A DNA stretch of 64,000 bases. Origin: Lachnospiraceae bacterium (GTDB taxonomy: Bacteria > Bacillota > Clostridia > Lachnospirales > Lachnospiraceae). The notes beneath the pieces were generated by a model. The model was not told where the DNA came from. It saw only the letters and a list, made by a program, of their open reading frames with translations, and did not search any database. Of the stretch, positions 1 to 7,783 are shown piece by piece (position 1 is the stretch's first letter; each line of letters begins with the position of its first letter). The stretch is taken from positions 1 to 64,000 of the forward strand of contig JAFQOE010000051.1 of assembly GCA_017395635.1 (NCBI GenBank). The letters are read 5' to 3'. The position numbers were made by a program, and so were the translations under genes.

Positions 1-99
1 AATATTATTATTGCATGCTCTATTACTTTTAGGGTCTAATTTCTCATAAACAACACTTATTTCTTCTTCACTAAATTGAGGTATGAATATATTTCTCAT
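1..99 (-). CDS. 5' end of an unidentified gene, cut by the window edge
   Basis: An open frame runs off the left edge of the window. A strong ribosome binding site (AGGAG) lies upstream. The ATG at 99 is 9 nt from it, and an in-frame ATG at 105 is only 3 nt away, so 99 is the better start. The visible 33 residues begin MRNIFIPQF and are rich in Glu and Asn. I recognise no domain and cannot assign a function. The stretch down to the recombinase terminator at 158-184 holds nothing else. Confidence 0.5.
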   Translation of the reverse strand, partial: MRNIFIPQFSEEEISVVYEKLDPKSNRACNNNI

Positions 100-157
100 A
101 ACCATTCTCTCCTTGTACTCAATCGATAATTCGGTATTATCCTTCAAGTAAAATAAG

Positions 158-184
158 AGGTCTCCTTCGTTGTGAAGAAGACCT
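158..184 (-). terminator. Hairpin terminator of the tyrosine recombinase gene
   Basis: Inverted repeat AGGTCT-C-CTTC / GAAG-A-AGACCT with a 5-nt loop, just past the recombinase stop codon at 190-192. T-rich DNA flanks both sides, so it could act in both directions. Confidence 0.6.
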
Positions 185-189
185 TTGTT

Positions 190-1110
190 TTAAATATGAA
201 ATTGATTTCGAGGGTGCTTTGTTGTTAGAATTTCACGTTGCTTAGACATTGCAACATGTGTATAGATTTCTGTAATATTAATAGAACTATGTCCGAGCAT
301 TTCTTGTATGTAGCGTATATCGACATCTGCTTCTAGTAAACTAGTTGCAAATGTGTGTCTGAACATATGAGGAGTTATATGCATATCAATACAAGCGAGG
401 TTGACATATTTGTTAATCATTCTACGAACGGATTGATCTGATAAGGCATTGCCGGATGAAGCGGCAAAGAAGTGTTGGCAATTTGAAATTTCATTGTGAT
501 ATACATCTTTGTATTCTTTCAAGATTTTGATGATATCATCATTTCCAATTTGAAGACGTCGCTCTTTCGAACCCTTCCCATAAATAAGAATAGTTTTTTC
601 GTATAGGCTGATATCATGTGGCTTTAATGTACATAATTCTGAAATTCGTATACCAGTAGCAAATAGAAGTTCAATAACAGCGATATCACGCAAGGTACAC
701 TTTCTTTGGTATTCTGTCTTTGCCAAAGAGTGTTGTTTGTAAATAGTAGCTAAGAATACTTCAACGGTATGCAAAGGTATTGTTTTGGGTAATGTAAATG
801 GTTCACGAAAACGTATTTGTATTCTATGAAATGGATTGTGTTCGATTATTTCTTTGTATTCAAGATATCGGAAGAGTGCCCGAACCGAAGCAATTTTTCT
901 CTTGACAGTTTTTGGCTTGTATTTATTGTGGAGTTGACTGATGAAGTCCTCTATTGTGGCTGATGTTATATCATAGATGTTTTTTGTGGCAATTGCATTT
1001 GAAAATTGCGTTAAGTCAATTTGATATGCTTTTAATGTTTTTGAATCAAGTTGTTTCTGGCGTTTGCAGTAATTAAGATAGCTTTTGATGAAGGGTTGTA
1101 AATTGTTCAT
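190..1110 (-). CDS. Tyrosine recombinase/integrase (XerC/XerD-like)
   Basis: Site-specific recombinase of the phage-integrase family, 306 residues, close to the usual XerC/D length. The N-terminal SAM-like DNA-binding domain covers about residues 5-90. The catalytic domain shows the conserved Arg in ATGIRISEL, the H-x-x-R box in HMFRHTFAT, the LGHSS histidine box, and the nucleophile Tyr283 in EIYTHV. It cuts and rejoins DNA through a 3'-phosphotyrosine. It stands alone with no excisionase or integron features next to it, so it may be a chromosomal Xer paralogue or a lone integrase. It has an SD (AAGGAG) before ATG 1110 and its own terminator. Family certain, target site unknown. Confidence 0.9.
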   Translation of the reverse strand: MNNLQPFIKSYLNYCKRQKQLDSKTLKAYQIDLTQFSNAIATKNIYDITSATIEDFISQLHNKYKPKTVKRKIASVRALFRYLEYKEIIEHNPFHRIQIRFREPFTLPKTIPLHTVEVFLATIYKQHSLAKTEYQRKCTLRDIAVIELLFATGIRISELCTLKPHDISLYEKTILIYGKGSKERRLQIGNDDIIKILKEYKDVYHNEISNCQHFFAASSGNALSDQSVRRMINKYVNLACIDMHITPHMFRHTFATSLLEADVDIRYIQEMLGHSSINITEIYTHVAMSKQREILTTKHPRNQFHI

Positions 1111-1126
1111 ATGTTTATCTCCTTTT

Positions 1127-1168
1127 TTATATAATAACCTATATATAATAACCTATATATAATAACCG
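1127..1168. repeat. Three tandem 14-bp A+T-rich repeats upstream of the recombinase
   Basis: Three head-to-tail copies of a 14-mer, ATATATAATAACCT (1127-1140 with one mismatch, 1141-1154, 1155-1168 with one mismatch). They lie directly upstream of the recombinase SD, where its promoter should be. A TTGAAA-like -35 on the minus strand is near 1175-1182, but no copy gives an ideal spacer. Confidence 0.8.
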
Positions 1169-1190
1169 ATTTATTTCAAAGATGAATATA

Positions 1191-1224
1191 AGTAGAAAAA
1201 GGAGCTAACGCTCCTTTTTCTACT
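1191..1224 (-). terminator. Terminator overlapping the phosphoesterase stop codon
   Basis: Perfect 15-bp inverted repeat (AGTAGAAAAAGGAGC on each arm) with a 4-nt loop. It ends the minus-strand phosphoesterase/BMP operon, and the TAG stop of the phosphoesterase is part of the stem. The A/T arms make it functional in both directions. Confidence 0.8.
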
Positions 1225-1816
1225 TATATTCAAACACATACTTCTCATATCCGTTAATTACGGTAGTATGCTCATTATATTGACATTCTCTTTGCTGTTT
1301 CCAGTTGTAACTAAGATGTACATGTCCATGTAAGAAATATTTTGGCTTTAACTTATCTAATAAGGTGCGAAACACCTTGAACCCGGCATGTGGAATGTCA
1401 TCTCCGTCATTGAATTGATAAGCTGGAGCATGGGTTACCAGGATATCAATTCCTCTGTGAAACAGAATTTTCCAAAGCATCCGAAAAACGCGATGTTTCA
1501 TTTCTTTTTCTGTATACTGGCATACGGTGCTATTGTATTGCATGGAACCGCCTAATCCCATGATACGAATGCCGTTGTGCACATATATAGTATCATCAAT
1601 ACAGATGCAACCTTCCGGTGGAGTTTGTTCATATACACCGTCATGATTTCCGTGTACGTATAATACAGGAACAGTGGAAAGGGTTGCCAAAAAGGATAAA
1701 TATTGTGGTTTCAAGTCACCACATGAAATAATCAAATCAATACCTTTTAACTTACTTTTTTCAAAATAGTCCCACAGGTACTTGGATTCTTCATCTGCAA
1801 GTACAAGTATTTTCAT
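1220..1816 (-). CDS. Calcineurin-like metallophosphoesterase
   Basis: 198-residue single-domain phosphoesterase of the YfcE/MJ0936-like type. Metal-binding motifs are visible: GD at 33-34, GNHD at 56-59, TH at 128-129 and GHVH at 164-167. The first motif, normally D-x-H, reads DEE (8-10), so one metal ligand is replaced. There is no signal peptide, so it is cytoplasmic. Its ATG overlaps the stop of the upstream ParB-BMP gene (ATGA), indicating translational coupling and a shared job. The substrate is unknown; family members hydrolyse phosphodiesters or nucleotides. Confidence 0.85.
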   Translation of the reverse strand: MKILVLADEESKYLWDYFEKSKLKGIDLIISCGDLKPQYLSFLATLSTVPVLYVHGNHDGVYEQTPPEGCICIDDTIYVHNGIRIMGLGGSMQYNSTVCQYTEKEMKHRVFRMLWKILFHRGIDILVTHAPAYQFNDGDDIPHAGFKVFRTLLDKLKPKYFLHGHVHLSYNWKQQRECQYNEHTTVINGYEKYVFEYK

Positions 1817-3753
1817 AGTAGAGATGTACCTCCCTCATCGGTTGTGGTATTCTGTAATCCTCTAAGCTGTACAACAGGTTTTGCGTTATCTGTTAAATCA
1901 TCAATGTTTGGGATGGAACCAACTACGTTGTCCACCAACCAATCCATAGTCATAATATCTTCCGGTTTAATAAAGTCGGTTTCATCACATCTAATATTTC
2001 CTTCCTGATCCGTTAATGGCCCGGAAAATGGATGAAATACACCGGTAGAAATGTTTTGTTTCATAAGGTTGATCATCTTGGCAGTTCCGGTTGGAAGGTT
2101 GTTGGAGCATATAACATCAATCACTCCGGCAGATAATCCCCACCAGTAGTTTAATGCTTTATTCTCGTCAGATTCTTCTACTCTCCATGAGCCACGAAGA
2201 ATCGTATTAATCAACTCTTCATAAAAGGCTCCCCAGTGATAAATAGACATGGCAAGGTTTTTCTTTTCATTATTATCTTCTGCGTAAAGGCCAAACTCTC
2301 TTTCTGTCGCTTGAGGAGTAATCATATCCTGAGCAGAAATGTATGTAATGCCCTGTTCTTTGAAATACGTATCCACATCAAAATCTTTTTGGGTTGACCA
2401 TGCAAGATAAATGGTAGCTCGTGGATTCACCATTTTGGCACCAAGTGCAAAGGCATTAATATTAGCAGTAGTTCCGTAGATCGGGTAGTCTGCTACGTAA
2501 CCGATTTTGTCGTTGCTGCACATGGCACCGGCAATCATACCGGTTAGGAATTTCGCTTCATACATTCTGGTGTAATAAGTACGCACAGAATTGTGTGGCG
2601 AATTAAGAGCACAGTTTAGAATCTTTACATCCGGATAACTTCCTGCAACCTTCAAAGAAGCTTTGATTAACTGTGGTGTTACGGTGAAAATGATATCATA
2701 CCCTTGTTCGCAGATATCTGCTAAAAGCGTTTCTGCATTTTCTTCCACATTATCTGTAATAAAGGCTTGTGTTTCGATAAGATCACCGAAAGCTTCATCT
2801 AAATGAATACGACCAAGTTCATGACTATAAATCCAATCAGAAGCGGAAGGCTCCTTGTCATATATAAAAGCCACCTTTTTGCTTCGGGTTAATTTGATTT
2901 TGTTAAGTACAGATTTTACAATGGTCTTTTCTTCGGTTGGGTCCATAAGTAATTCGACTGAATCGTCGTCGCCTAAAAGTGCAACCTCAGACCATATTTT
3001 ATCTAGGTTTTCTTCAATCTGTGAACTGATAGTTTCTTTTGCCTTTTCATATGGATAAAGAGACAGATACAAAAGCATTGCATCATCGCAGGTAAGGTTT
3101 TCTAGTTTGTATCCGCCATTGTTTTCAAATGCTTTGGCAAAAGAAAAGTGGAAGGATGAGAAATCTAAAAGCTCCGCATCTGTCCATTCTTCCGTGCTAC
3201 TTTTTCCAACTGCGGTTAATAATTTGGGGTAACTGCCTAGCTTACTAAAGTTAAGATAATTGATTTTGGTAAGCTTATAAAAATCCATATATTCATAATA
3301 GATTTTATTTTCTAAATCATCGGTTCTTTTAGGAACTTTTCGTGTCACATCAGCCAGTATGGTAGGAGCGTCAAAGTATTTCAAGACACTGACACGTTTG
3401 TTACCTTCCACAACATAGTATTTATTCATATATTCGTACACTTTAATTGCATGATGAATACCTTCTTCAAGCTGAGCATCGACCAAATGAGACCATTTTG
3501 CGGAAAACTCAGTTCCCCAGTCTAACAAAGGCATGAAGTTGGAAGAAAATGCCTGTGTACGTCCAAAAGTACTTGTTCCTACTACCTGAGGTAATGGGAT
3601 ATTCATTACGCCTAAAGATACCTCGCATTCGATTTCTGCGTGAGATAGAATTTCATCTAATACAGGAAGATAGGGATATTGTCCTTTGTTAGTTGCTGAT
3701 TTGAAATCTTTTAGTCCGATTTTCTGGGCTTTCAAATAATCTTCGTATGCCAT
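1813..3753 (-). CDS. ParB-like domain fused to a BMP-family (PnrA/Med-like) binding domain
   Basis: 646-residue cytoplasmic protein. Residues about 45-165 resemble a ParB/sulfiredoxin-like domain, with the signature EGNKRVSVLKYF near 116-127. Residues about 165-285 are helical. Residues about 292-570 match the basic membrane protein family of periplasmic-type nucleoside-binding proteins (KVAFIYD, then IIFTVTPQ, GYVADYPIYG and ALGAKMVNP). BMP proteins are normally secreted lipoproteins of nucleoside ABC transporters. This one has no signal peptide or lipobox, and no permease or ATPase genes lie nearby. It is therefore more likely a cytoplasmic ligand sensor or regulator than a transporter component. 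SD GAAAGGATG precedes the ATG, and its leader carries a repeat element (3757-3911). Confidence 0.8.
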   Translation of the reverse strand: MAYEDYLKAQKIGLKDFKSATNKGQYPYLPVLDEILSHAEIECEVSLGVMNIPLPQVVGTSTFGRTQAFSSNFMPLLDWGTEFSAKWSHLVDAQLEEGIHHAIKVYEYMNKYYVVEGNKRVSVLKYFDAPTILADVTRKVPKRTDDLENKIYYEYMDFYKLTKINYLNFSKLGSYPKLLTAVGKSSTEEWTDAELLDFSSFHFSFAKAFENNGGYKLENLTCDDAMLLYLSLYPYEKAKETISSQIEENLDKIWSEVALLGDDDSVELLMDPTEEKTIVKSVLNKIKLTRSKKVAFIYDKEPSASDWIYSHELGRIHLDEAFGDLIETQAFITDNVEENAETLLADICEQGYDIIFTVTPQLIKASLKVAGSYPDVKILNCALNSPHNSVRTYYTRMYEAKFLTGMIAGAMCSNDKIGYVADYPIYGTTANINAFALGAKMVNPRATIYLAWSTQKDFDVDTYFKEQGITYISAQDMITPQATEREFGLYAEDNNEKKNLAMSIYHWGAFYEELINTILRGSWRVEESDENKALNYWWGLSAGVIDVICSNNLPTGTAKMINLMKQNISTGVFHPFSGPLTDQEGNIRCDETDFIKPEDIMTMDWLVDNVVGSIPNIDDLTDNAKPVVQLRGLQNTTTDEGGTSLL

Positions 3754-3756
3754 GGT

Positions 3757-3911
3757 ATTACATCCTTTCGTAACTATTCAGTACCTTCATAGTTACGATT
3801 CGCAAATCCATGAAAATCAGCTATGCTGATGGGATTTGCGAATCCTTGAATCACTTTCTTACGGACAAAACAGCAAGTGTTTTGTCCTGTACTGAACAAT
3901 TACATCCTTTC
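3757..3911. mobile_element. MITE-like palindromic element flanked by 13-bp direct repeats
   Basis: A 129-bp block (3770-3898) is bracketed by identical 13-bp direct repeats ATTACATCCTTTC (3757-3769 and 3899-3911). On the minus strand each repeat carries the ribosome binding site GAAAGGATG of the BMP gene. Inside are three palindromes in series: the CGTAACTAT/ATAGTTACG family member (3769-3797), a nested hairpin GATTCGCAAATCC / GGATTTGCGAATC (3797-3809 and 3832-3844) around ATCAGC-GCTGAT, and GGACAAAAC / GTTTTGTCC (3863-3887). Subterminal inverted repeats TTCAGTAC (3777-3784) and GTACTGAA (3889-3896) are present. This looks like an insertion with target duplication, although a local rearrangement is possible. 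It contains no gene. Confidence 0.55.
3769..3832 (-). repeat. Dispersed palindromic repeat, copy A (extended form)
   Basis: Read on the minus strand it runs CATCAGCATAGCTGATTTTC, then ATGGATTTGCGAATC, then the core with arms CGTAACTAT and ATAGTTACG around the loop GAAGGTACTGA. The same roughly 63-bp arrangement recurs at 31841-31903 and, shorter, at 36565-36615. The core ends directly before the SD of the BMP gene. Confidence 0.8.
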
Positions 3912-4083
3912 TATATATATCAATTAAAAGTGAAAAATTTCTTAAGTCGGTTTTATGATAGCACATTACAGGGGGAAATGCTATGGAAAATATGTTCAAA
4001 AGTTAAGTGAAATAAGGATTTTAGAGTCGTCATTTACCAAGAGGAAAAAGCTACCTGGAATTATGTCAAAATAGCTAAAATTA

Positions 4084-4112
4084 TTGCAAAAAAAAGACAA
4101 ATATTGTAAAAT
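4084..4112 (+). promoter_or_regulatory. Sigma-A promoter of the chemosensory operon
   Basis: TTGCAA (4084-4089), 17-nt spacer, TAAAAT (4107-4112). It is the only good promoter before the histidine kinase and would give an untranslated leader of about 280 nt made of hairpins and tandem repeats. Confidence 0.6.
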
Positions 4113-4115
4113 ATA

Positions 4116-4255
4116 GCTAGCTCAAAGCCGAGCAGTTTCGTATGGCGACACAAGTTTGAATGCTTGCATTTAAACTTGTGTTGATATACGAAACTATTCG
4201 GCGCGAGCCGATATGAGATAAACGCGAAGCGTTTTCGAATAGGCTTTGAGCTAGC
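4116..4255. repeat. Large nested inverted repeat in the chemosensory leader
   Basis: Outer arms GCTAGCTCAAAG (4116-4127) and CTTTGAGCTAGC (4244-4255). Inside them is a long hairpin with arms 4127-4143 and 4186-4202 (AGTTTCGTAT against ATACGAAACT), then ACACAAGTTT / AAACTTGTGT (4148-4157 and 4172-4181), then an ATGC-TT-GCAT apex. As RNA this would fold into one tall stem. Confidence 0.75.
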
Positions 4256-4368
4256 GAAGGGAGCGCGAGCCGATATGAGATAAACGCGAAGCGTTTTCGA
4301 ATAGGCTTTGAGCTAGCGAAGGGAGCGCGAGCCGATATGAGATAAACGCGAAGCGTTTTCGAATAGGG
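4201..4368 (+). repeat. 62-bp tandem repeat, about 2.7 copies
   Basis: Two full copies (4201-4262 and 4263-4324) and a third, partial copy (4325-4367/8), essentially identical. Each unit holds a small hairpin (AACGC-GAA-GCGTT) and ends with GGCTTTGAGCTAGC, which is the complement of the upstream arm at 4116-4129. It lies between the promoter and the kinase start. Together with 3754-4200 it fills the gene-free stretch 3754-4398. Confidence 0.9.
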
Positions 4369-4398
4369 TTATTTTGTTACATTGCAGGGGTGTTATAT

Positions 4399-5847
4399 AT
4401 GATGACAAAGGATTGTGAATACATTTTTACAAAATTTTTTGATACAGTAGGAAAAATTGTTTTGGTATTTGATGCTTTGGGGGCTATTATCTATGCCAAT
4501 AAGACTGCAATTGAAGAATTAGGATTGGATCAGGAAGCATATCCGAACATGGAAGATATTATTCCATCATATATGGATAAGAAGCTTCCTTTTTACAGTT
4601 TTTCTGATGAGTTTCAGGGTGAAAGTTTCGAGATGGTTATGTATCGAAGCAACCATGTGTGCTTTCCGGTAGAGATTCGATTTGGAATATGGGAAGAATA
4701 CAGTTATGGATTTTGTATGGCTTCTAATCTTGCACGAATTGAGGAATTGAAACATGATTTGGCAAGGGCAGAGAACGAAACCAAAGAGTTGCGTGATGTA
4801 AGAAATAGTTTTGTGGCCAACGTGACACATGAGCTTCGAACACCTTTGAATGGCATGAAGGGTCATTTGGTACAATTAGAGAGTTTAGAAGGAAACACTT
4901 CAAAGCATTTGGATATTTATCGAATTATGACTCGTTGCAGTATGAATATGGAGAAGATTATTAATAATATTCTGGATTTTAATAAGCTTCAGTCGGGCAA
5001 ATTTCAGATAGAGGAAACAGAATTTTCTTTGTCTGATTGTGTACAGCAGGTTTATGAAACAAATGAAATGAAAGCCAATGAAAAGGGGCTGAATTTCTCG
5101 GTACATATTGATGAGGATATTCCGGATTGTCTGTATGGAGATGGAATGCATCTACAACAGATTCTGAACAATTTGGTTTCGAATGCAATCAAATTTACGG
5201 CCAGTGGATTTGTGAAAGTGAAAGTGGTTAAGGTTTACCAATTGGGTAAGAAAATAGAGTTGTTTTTTGTGGTAGTAGATTCCGGAATTGGTATATCAAC
5301 AGAAGAAAGAGATAAGATTTTTGATAGCTTTGTTCAAGCGGATGCAAGCATCACAAGAAAATATGGTGGAACGGGGCTAGGTCTTTCGATTACCAAGGAT
5401 TTGTTGCAAATGATGGGAAGTAGCATTAATCTGGAAAGTGAAAAAGGAAGAGGAAGTACTTTTTCGTTTTCTTTGGTTTTACAGTCGACAGAAGAGCAGA
5501 ACGTGGAAGTAACGCCTGTTCGCAAAGAAGCCAGTGGTGTGTTTAAGGAGCTGGAATTAGAACGACAGATAGAAGAACAGACTTATCAAGTTGGAACAAA
5601 AGAGAATATCAAACAGTTAACGAATAATATGGAGAAATTGATTCTCTGTATTGAAATTGGTAACTGGGAAAAGGCAGAACAGTTCGCTGCTATGGTAAAA
5701 CAGTTGATATCCAGTGGAGAACAGGAATGGAAAAAGCAAGCGTTACGTTTGGAAATGGCAGTTCGAAAAGAGAATTATGATAAGTCGGTTGCTATGTATG
5801 AGCAATTGAAAGAATTAATAGAAGATGCCCTCTATATAGAGTTATAA
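4399..5847 (+). CDS. PAS sensor histidine kinase with a degenerate C-terminal Hpt-like domain
   Basis: 482-residue soluble kinase that opens the chemosensory operon. An N-terminal PAS-like domain covers about residues 8-110, then a coiled coil. The HisKA domain has the phosphoacceptor His144 in THELRTPL. The ATPase domain has N box NNLVSNAIKF, G1 DSGIGIS and G2 GGTGLGLSI. Residues about 395-482 look like an Hpt helical bundle, but the expected H-x-L-K-G reads AAMVKQ, so the phospho-histidine is absent. There is no transmembrane segment, so it senses a cytoplasmic cue. Start: GTG 4390 is possible, but the AGGGGTG SD fits ATG 4399. A likely partner is the REC-HD-GYP protein 44 nt downstream. 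Confidence 0.88.
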   Translation: MMTKDCEYIFTKFFDTVGKIVLVFDALGAIIYANKTAIEELGLDQEAYPNMEDIIPSYMDKKLPFYSFSDEFQGESFEMVMYRSNHVCFPVEIRFGIWEEYSYGFCMASNLARIEELKHDLARAENETKELRDVRNSFVANVTHELRTPLNGMKGHLVQLESLEGNTSKHLDIYRIMTRCSMNMEKIINNILDFNKLQSGKFQIEETEFSLSDCVQQVYETNEMKANEKGLNFSVHIDEDIPDCLYGDGMHLQQILNNLVSNAIKFTASGFVKVKVVKVYQLGKKIELFFVVVDSGIGISTEERDKIFDSFVQADASITRKYGGTGLGLSITKDLLQMMGSSINLESEKGRGSTFSFSLVLQSTEEQNVEVTPVRKEASGVFKELELERQIEEQTYQVGTKENIKQLTNNMEKLILCIEIGNWEKAEQFAAMVKQLISSGEQEWKKQALRLEMAVRKENYDKSVAMYEQLKELIEDALYIEL

Positions 5848-5891
5848 GAAAGACTGGTTTATACCAAGGCATTGACAAAGGATGGTGTGAT

Positions 5892-6959
5892 ATGGAAAGA
5901 ACTCCAACCGTGCTCGTCGTGGATGATGAGAAGATGACAAGAGTTTTGTTGGCAAAGATGATTGAGGATATGGGATATTCTCCTTTATTGTGTGATGGAA
6001 CTAAAGAAGCATTTGAACAGTTGAATAAAGAATTACCGGACCTGATTGTATCGGATGTGGCTATGCCGGAGATGGATGGTTATCAGTTTTGCGAGTTGGT
6101 TAAGAAAGAACCTAGAACCAAAGACATTCCTTTCATTTTTGTATCAGCTGTAATTTCCAATAAGGAAAAAATCAAAGGTCTTAGACTAGGTGCTGTGGAT
6201 TATATTACCAAGCCTTATGTGAAAGAAGAGGTTCAGATACGTATTAGGACGCATATGAAATTGCGTATGATGCAGGAACAATTGGAACAGAATAATTACC
6301 AACTTAATGTGATGATTAAAAAGCAAATGCAGACAATTGAAAATTCAAGGAAAACAGCCTTGGTTGCCTTGGCAAAGGTTACCGAGGGAAGTTTTATTAT
6401 TACCACTGAGAATCATTTGGGGAATATTTCTTATAATTCTAAGATGCTGGCTCAGGCATTAGCTTTTACACACAAATTTGAAAATCAGATTTCGGATCGC
6501 TTTATTGAGTTGATTGAAATAGCATCGATGATTCATGATATTGGAAAGATTGCGATTCCACAGACGATTTTAGAGAAACCGGAAGAATTGACGGAAGAAG
6601 AAATAGAACAGATGCAACTCCATCCTCTTCATGGGAAACGTATTTTTGATGAGGTATTCCGTGATATGGAAGAAGATGATTTTATGATTATGTCACGTAA
6701 TGTAGTAATGTATCACCATGAGCGATTTGATGGTACGGGTTATCCGTATGGATTAAAAGGGGAAGAAATCCCTCTAGAAGCAAGAATTGTTGCATTGGTG
6801 GATGTATATGATACTTTGAGAAGTGAGAAATGCTACAAGCAGGAGTATACATTTGAAGAAGCAAAAGAGCGTATGGAAACCATTTATAAGGGGTACTTTG
6901 ACCCGGATATTTTGGAGATATTCTGGATGGTAGAGAAACGTTTGAAAAAAGGAAAGTAA
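5892..6959 (+). CDS. Response regulator with HD-GYP c-di-GMP phosphodiesterase output
   Basis: 355 residues. The receiver domain (about 5-125) has phosphoacceptor Asp55 (SDVAMPEMDG) and Lys107 in the TKPY motif. A coiled-coil linker follows. The HD-GYP domain (about 155-350) has the HD pair at 215-216 (MIHDIGKIAIP), HH at 275-276, and an intact GYP (GTGYPYGLKG, 284-286). HD-GYP enzymes hydrolyse c-di-GMP to pGpG or GMP. The position between the kinase and cheR suggests the chemosensory operon controls c-di-GMP as well as, or instead of, a motor. Confidence 0.92.
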   Translation: MERTPTVLVVDDEKMTRVLLAKMIEDMGYSPLLCDGTKEAFEQLNKELPDLIVSDVAMPEMDGYQFCELVKKEPRTKDIPFIFVSAVISNKEKIKGLRLGAVDYITKPYVKEEVQIRIRTHMKLRMMQEQLEQNNYQLNVMIKKQMQTIENSRKTALVALAKVTEGSFIITTENHLGNISYNSKMLAQALAFTHKFENQISDRFIELIEIASMIHDIGKIAIPQTILEKPEELTEEEIEQMQLHPLHGKRIFDEVFRDMEEDDFMIMSRNVVMYHHERFDGTGYPYGLKGEEIPLEARIVALVDVYDTLRSEKCYKQEYTFEEAKERMETIYKGYFDPDILEIFWMVEKRLKKGK

Positions 6960-6962
6960 TGT

Positions 6963-7766
6963 ATGACAGATGGTGAATTTATAAGAGTACAGCAATTTGT
7001 AAAAGAGCGAATAGGTGTGGATTTGAGTCAGAAGAGAACCTTGATTGAAGGACGATTAGAACCACATTTGGCAAGGAAAGGTTTTCACGATGTTACGGAA
7101 TACATGAGGTTTATTAAGAATGATATATCCGGAAAAGAATTAGAAGAGATGTTGAGTATATTGACTACACATCATACTTATTTTTGGAGAGAACCGGTTC
7201 ATTTTGAATTGTATCGTAACGAGGTATTACCATATCTTAAAAACAAGGAAAAGAACTCAAAAGATTTGCGTATATGGTCGGCTGCCACATCTACTGGTGA
7301 AGAGGCATATACTTTAGCCATGATTAATATGGAGTTTTTCGGATTCGAACATTCTGCGTGGGATACGAAAATTTTGGCGACGGATGTTTCTACAAAGGTT
7401 TTAGAATTTGCACAAAGAGGTATATATTCGGAGGAGCAGGTTGATGCACTTCCGGGACAATGGAAGAGACTATTTTTCAGTAAGAATCAAAATGGCCAAT
7501 TTGAAGCGAAGCAGGAGTTGAAAAATCAAGTGCTTTTTCGACAGTTTAATCTGATGAATCCTCTGCCGTTTCGTAAGCCTCTACATGTAGTATTTATTCG
7601 TAATGTTATGATCTACTTTGAAGAGGAGACAAAGAAGCAACTACTTCAGAGAATTGTTGATGCTATGGAGCCGGGAGGCTATCTTTTTGTAGGTACTACT
7701 GAGTCGGTAGAAAGAGATGAATTAGGGTTGGAATATGTCGTTCCGTCCGTTTATAGGAAAAAATAG
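6963..7766 (+). CDS. cheR: Chemotaxis protein methyltransferase CheR
   Basis: 267 residues, the normal CheR length. It transfers methyl groups from SAM to glutamates of the MCP. The helical N-terminal domain (about 1-75) is followed by the Rossmann methyltransferase fold with IWSAATSTGEEAYTLAM, ILATDVS and the VVFIRNVMIYFE motif. It begins 3 nt after the HD-GYP stop codon, so the two are probably coupled. The MCP in this operon lacks a C-terminal W-x-x-F tether, so CheR must act without one. Confidence 0.95.
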   Translation: MTDGEFIRVQQFVKERIGVDLSQKRTLIEGRLEPHLARKGFHDVTEYMRFIKNDISGKELEEMLSILTTHHTYFWREPVHFELYRNEVLPYLKNKEKNSKDLRIWSAATSTGEEAYTLAMINMEFFGFEHSAWDTKILATDVSTKVLEFAQRGIYSEEQVDALPGQWKRLFFSKNQNGQFEAKQELKNQVLFRQFNLMNPLPFRKPLHVVFIRNVMIYFEEETKKQLLQRIVDAMEPGGYLFVGTTESVERDELGLEYVVPSVYRKK

Positions 7767-7783
7767 AACAGGAGAATATTGTC

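Noticed and set aside
190..1110. An integrative element or prophage starting at the recombinase
   Set aside because: No attachment-site repeats, excisionase, relaxase or phage genes are seen; the neighbours to the right are ordinary chromosomal genes.
3810..4010. 66-codon plus-strand ORF in the repeat region
   Set aside because: It reads through hairpins of the repeat element, has no SD and no recognisable protein features.
4201..4368. CRISPR array
   Set aside because: The units are 62-bp head-to-tail copies without unique spacers, and no cas genes are present.
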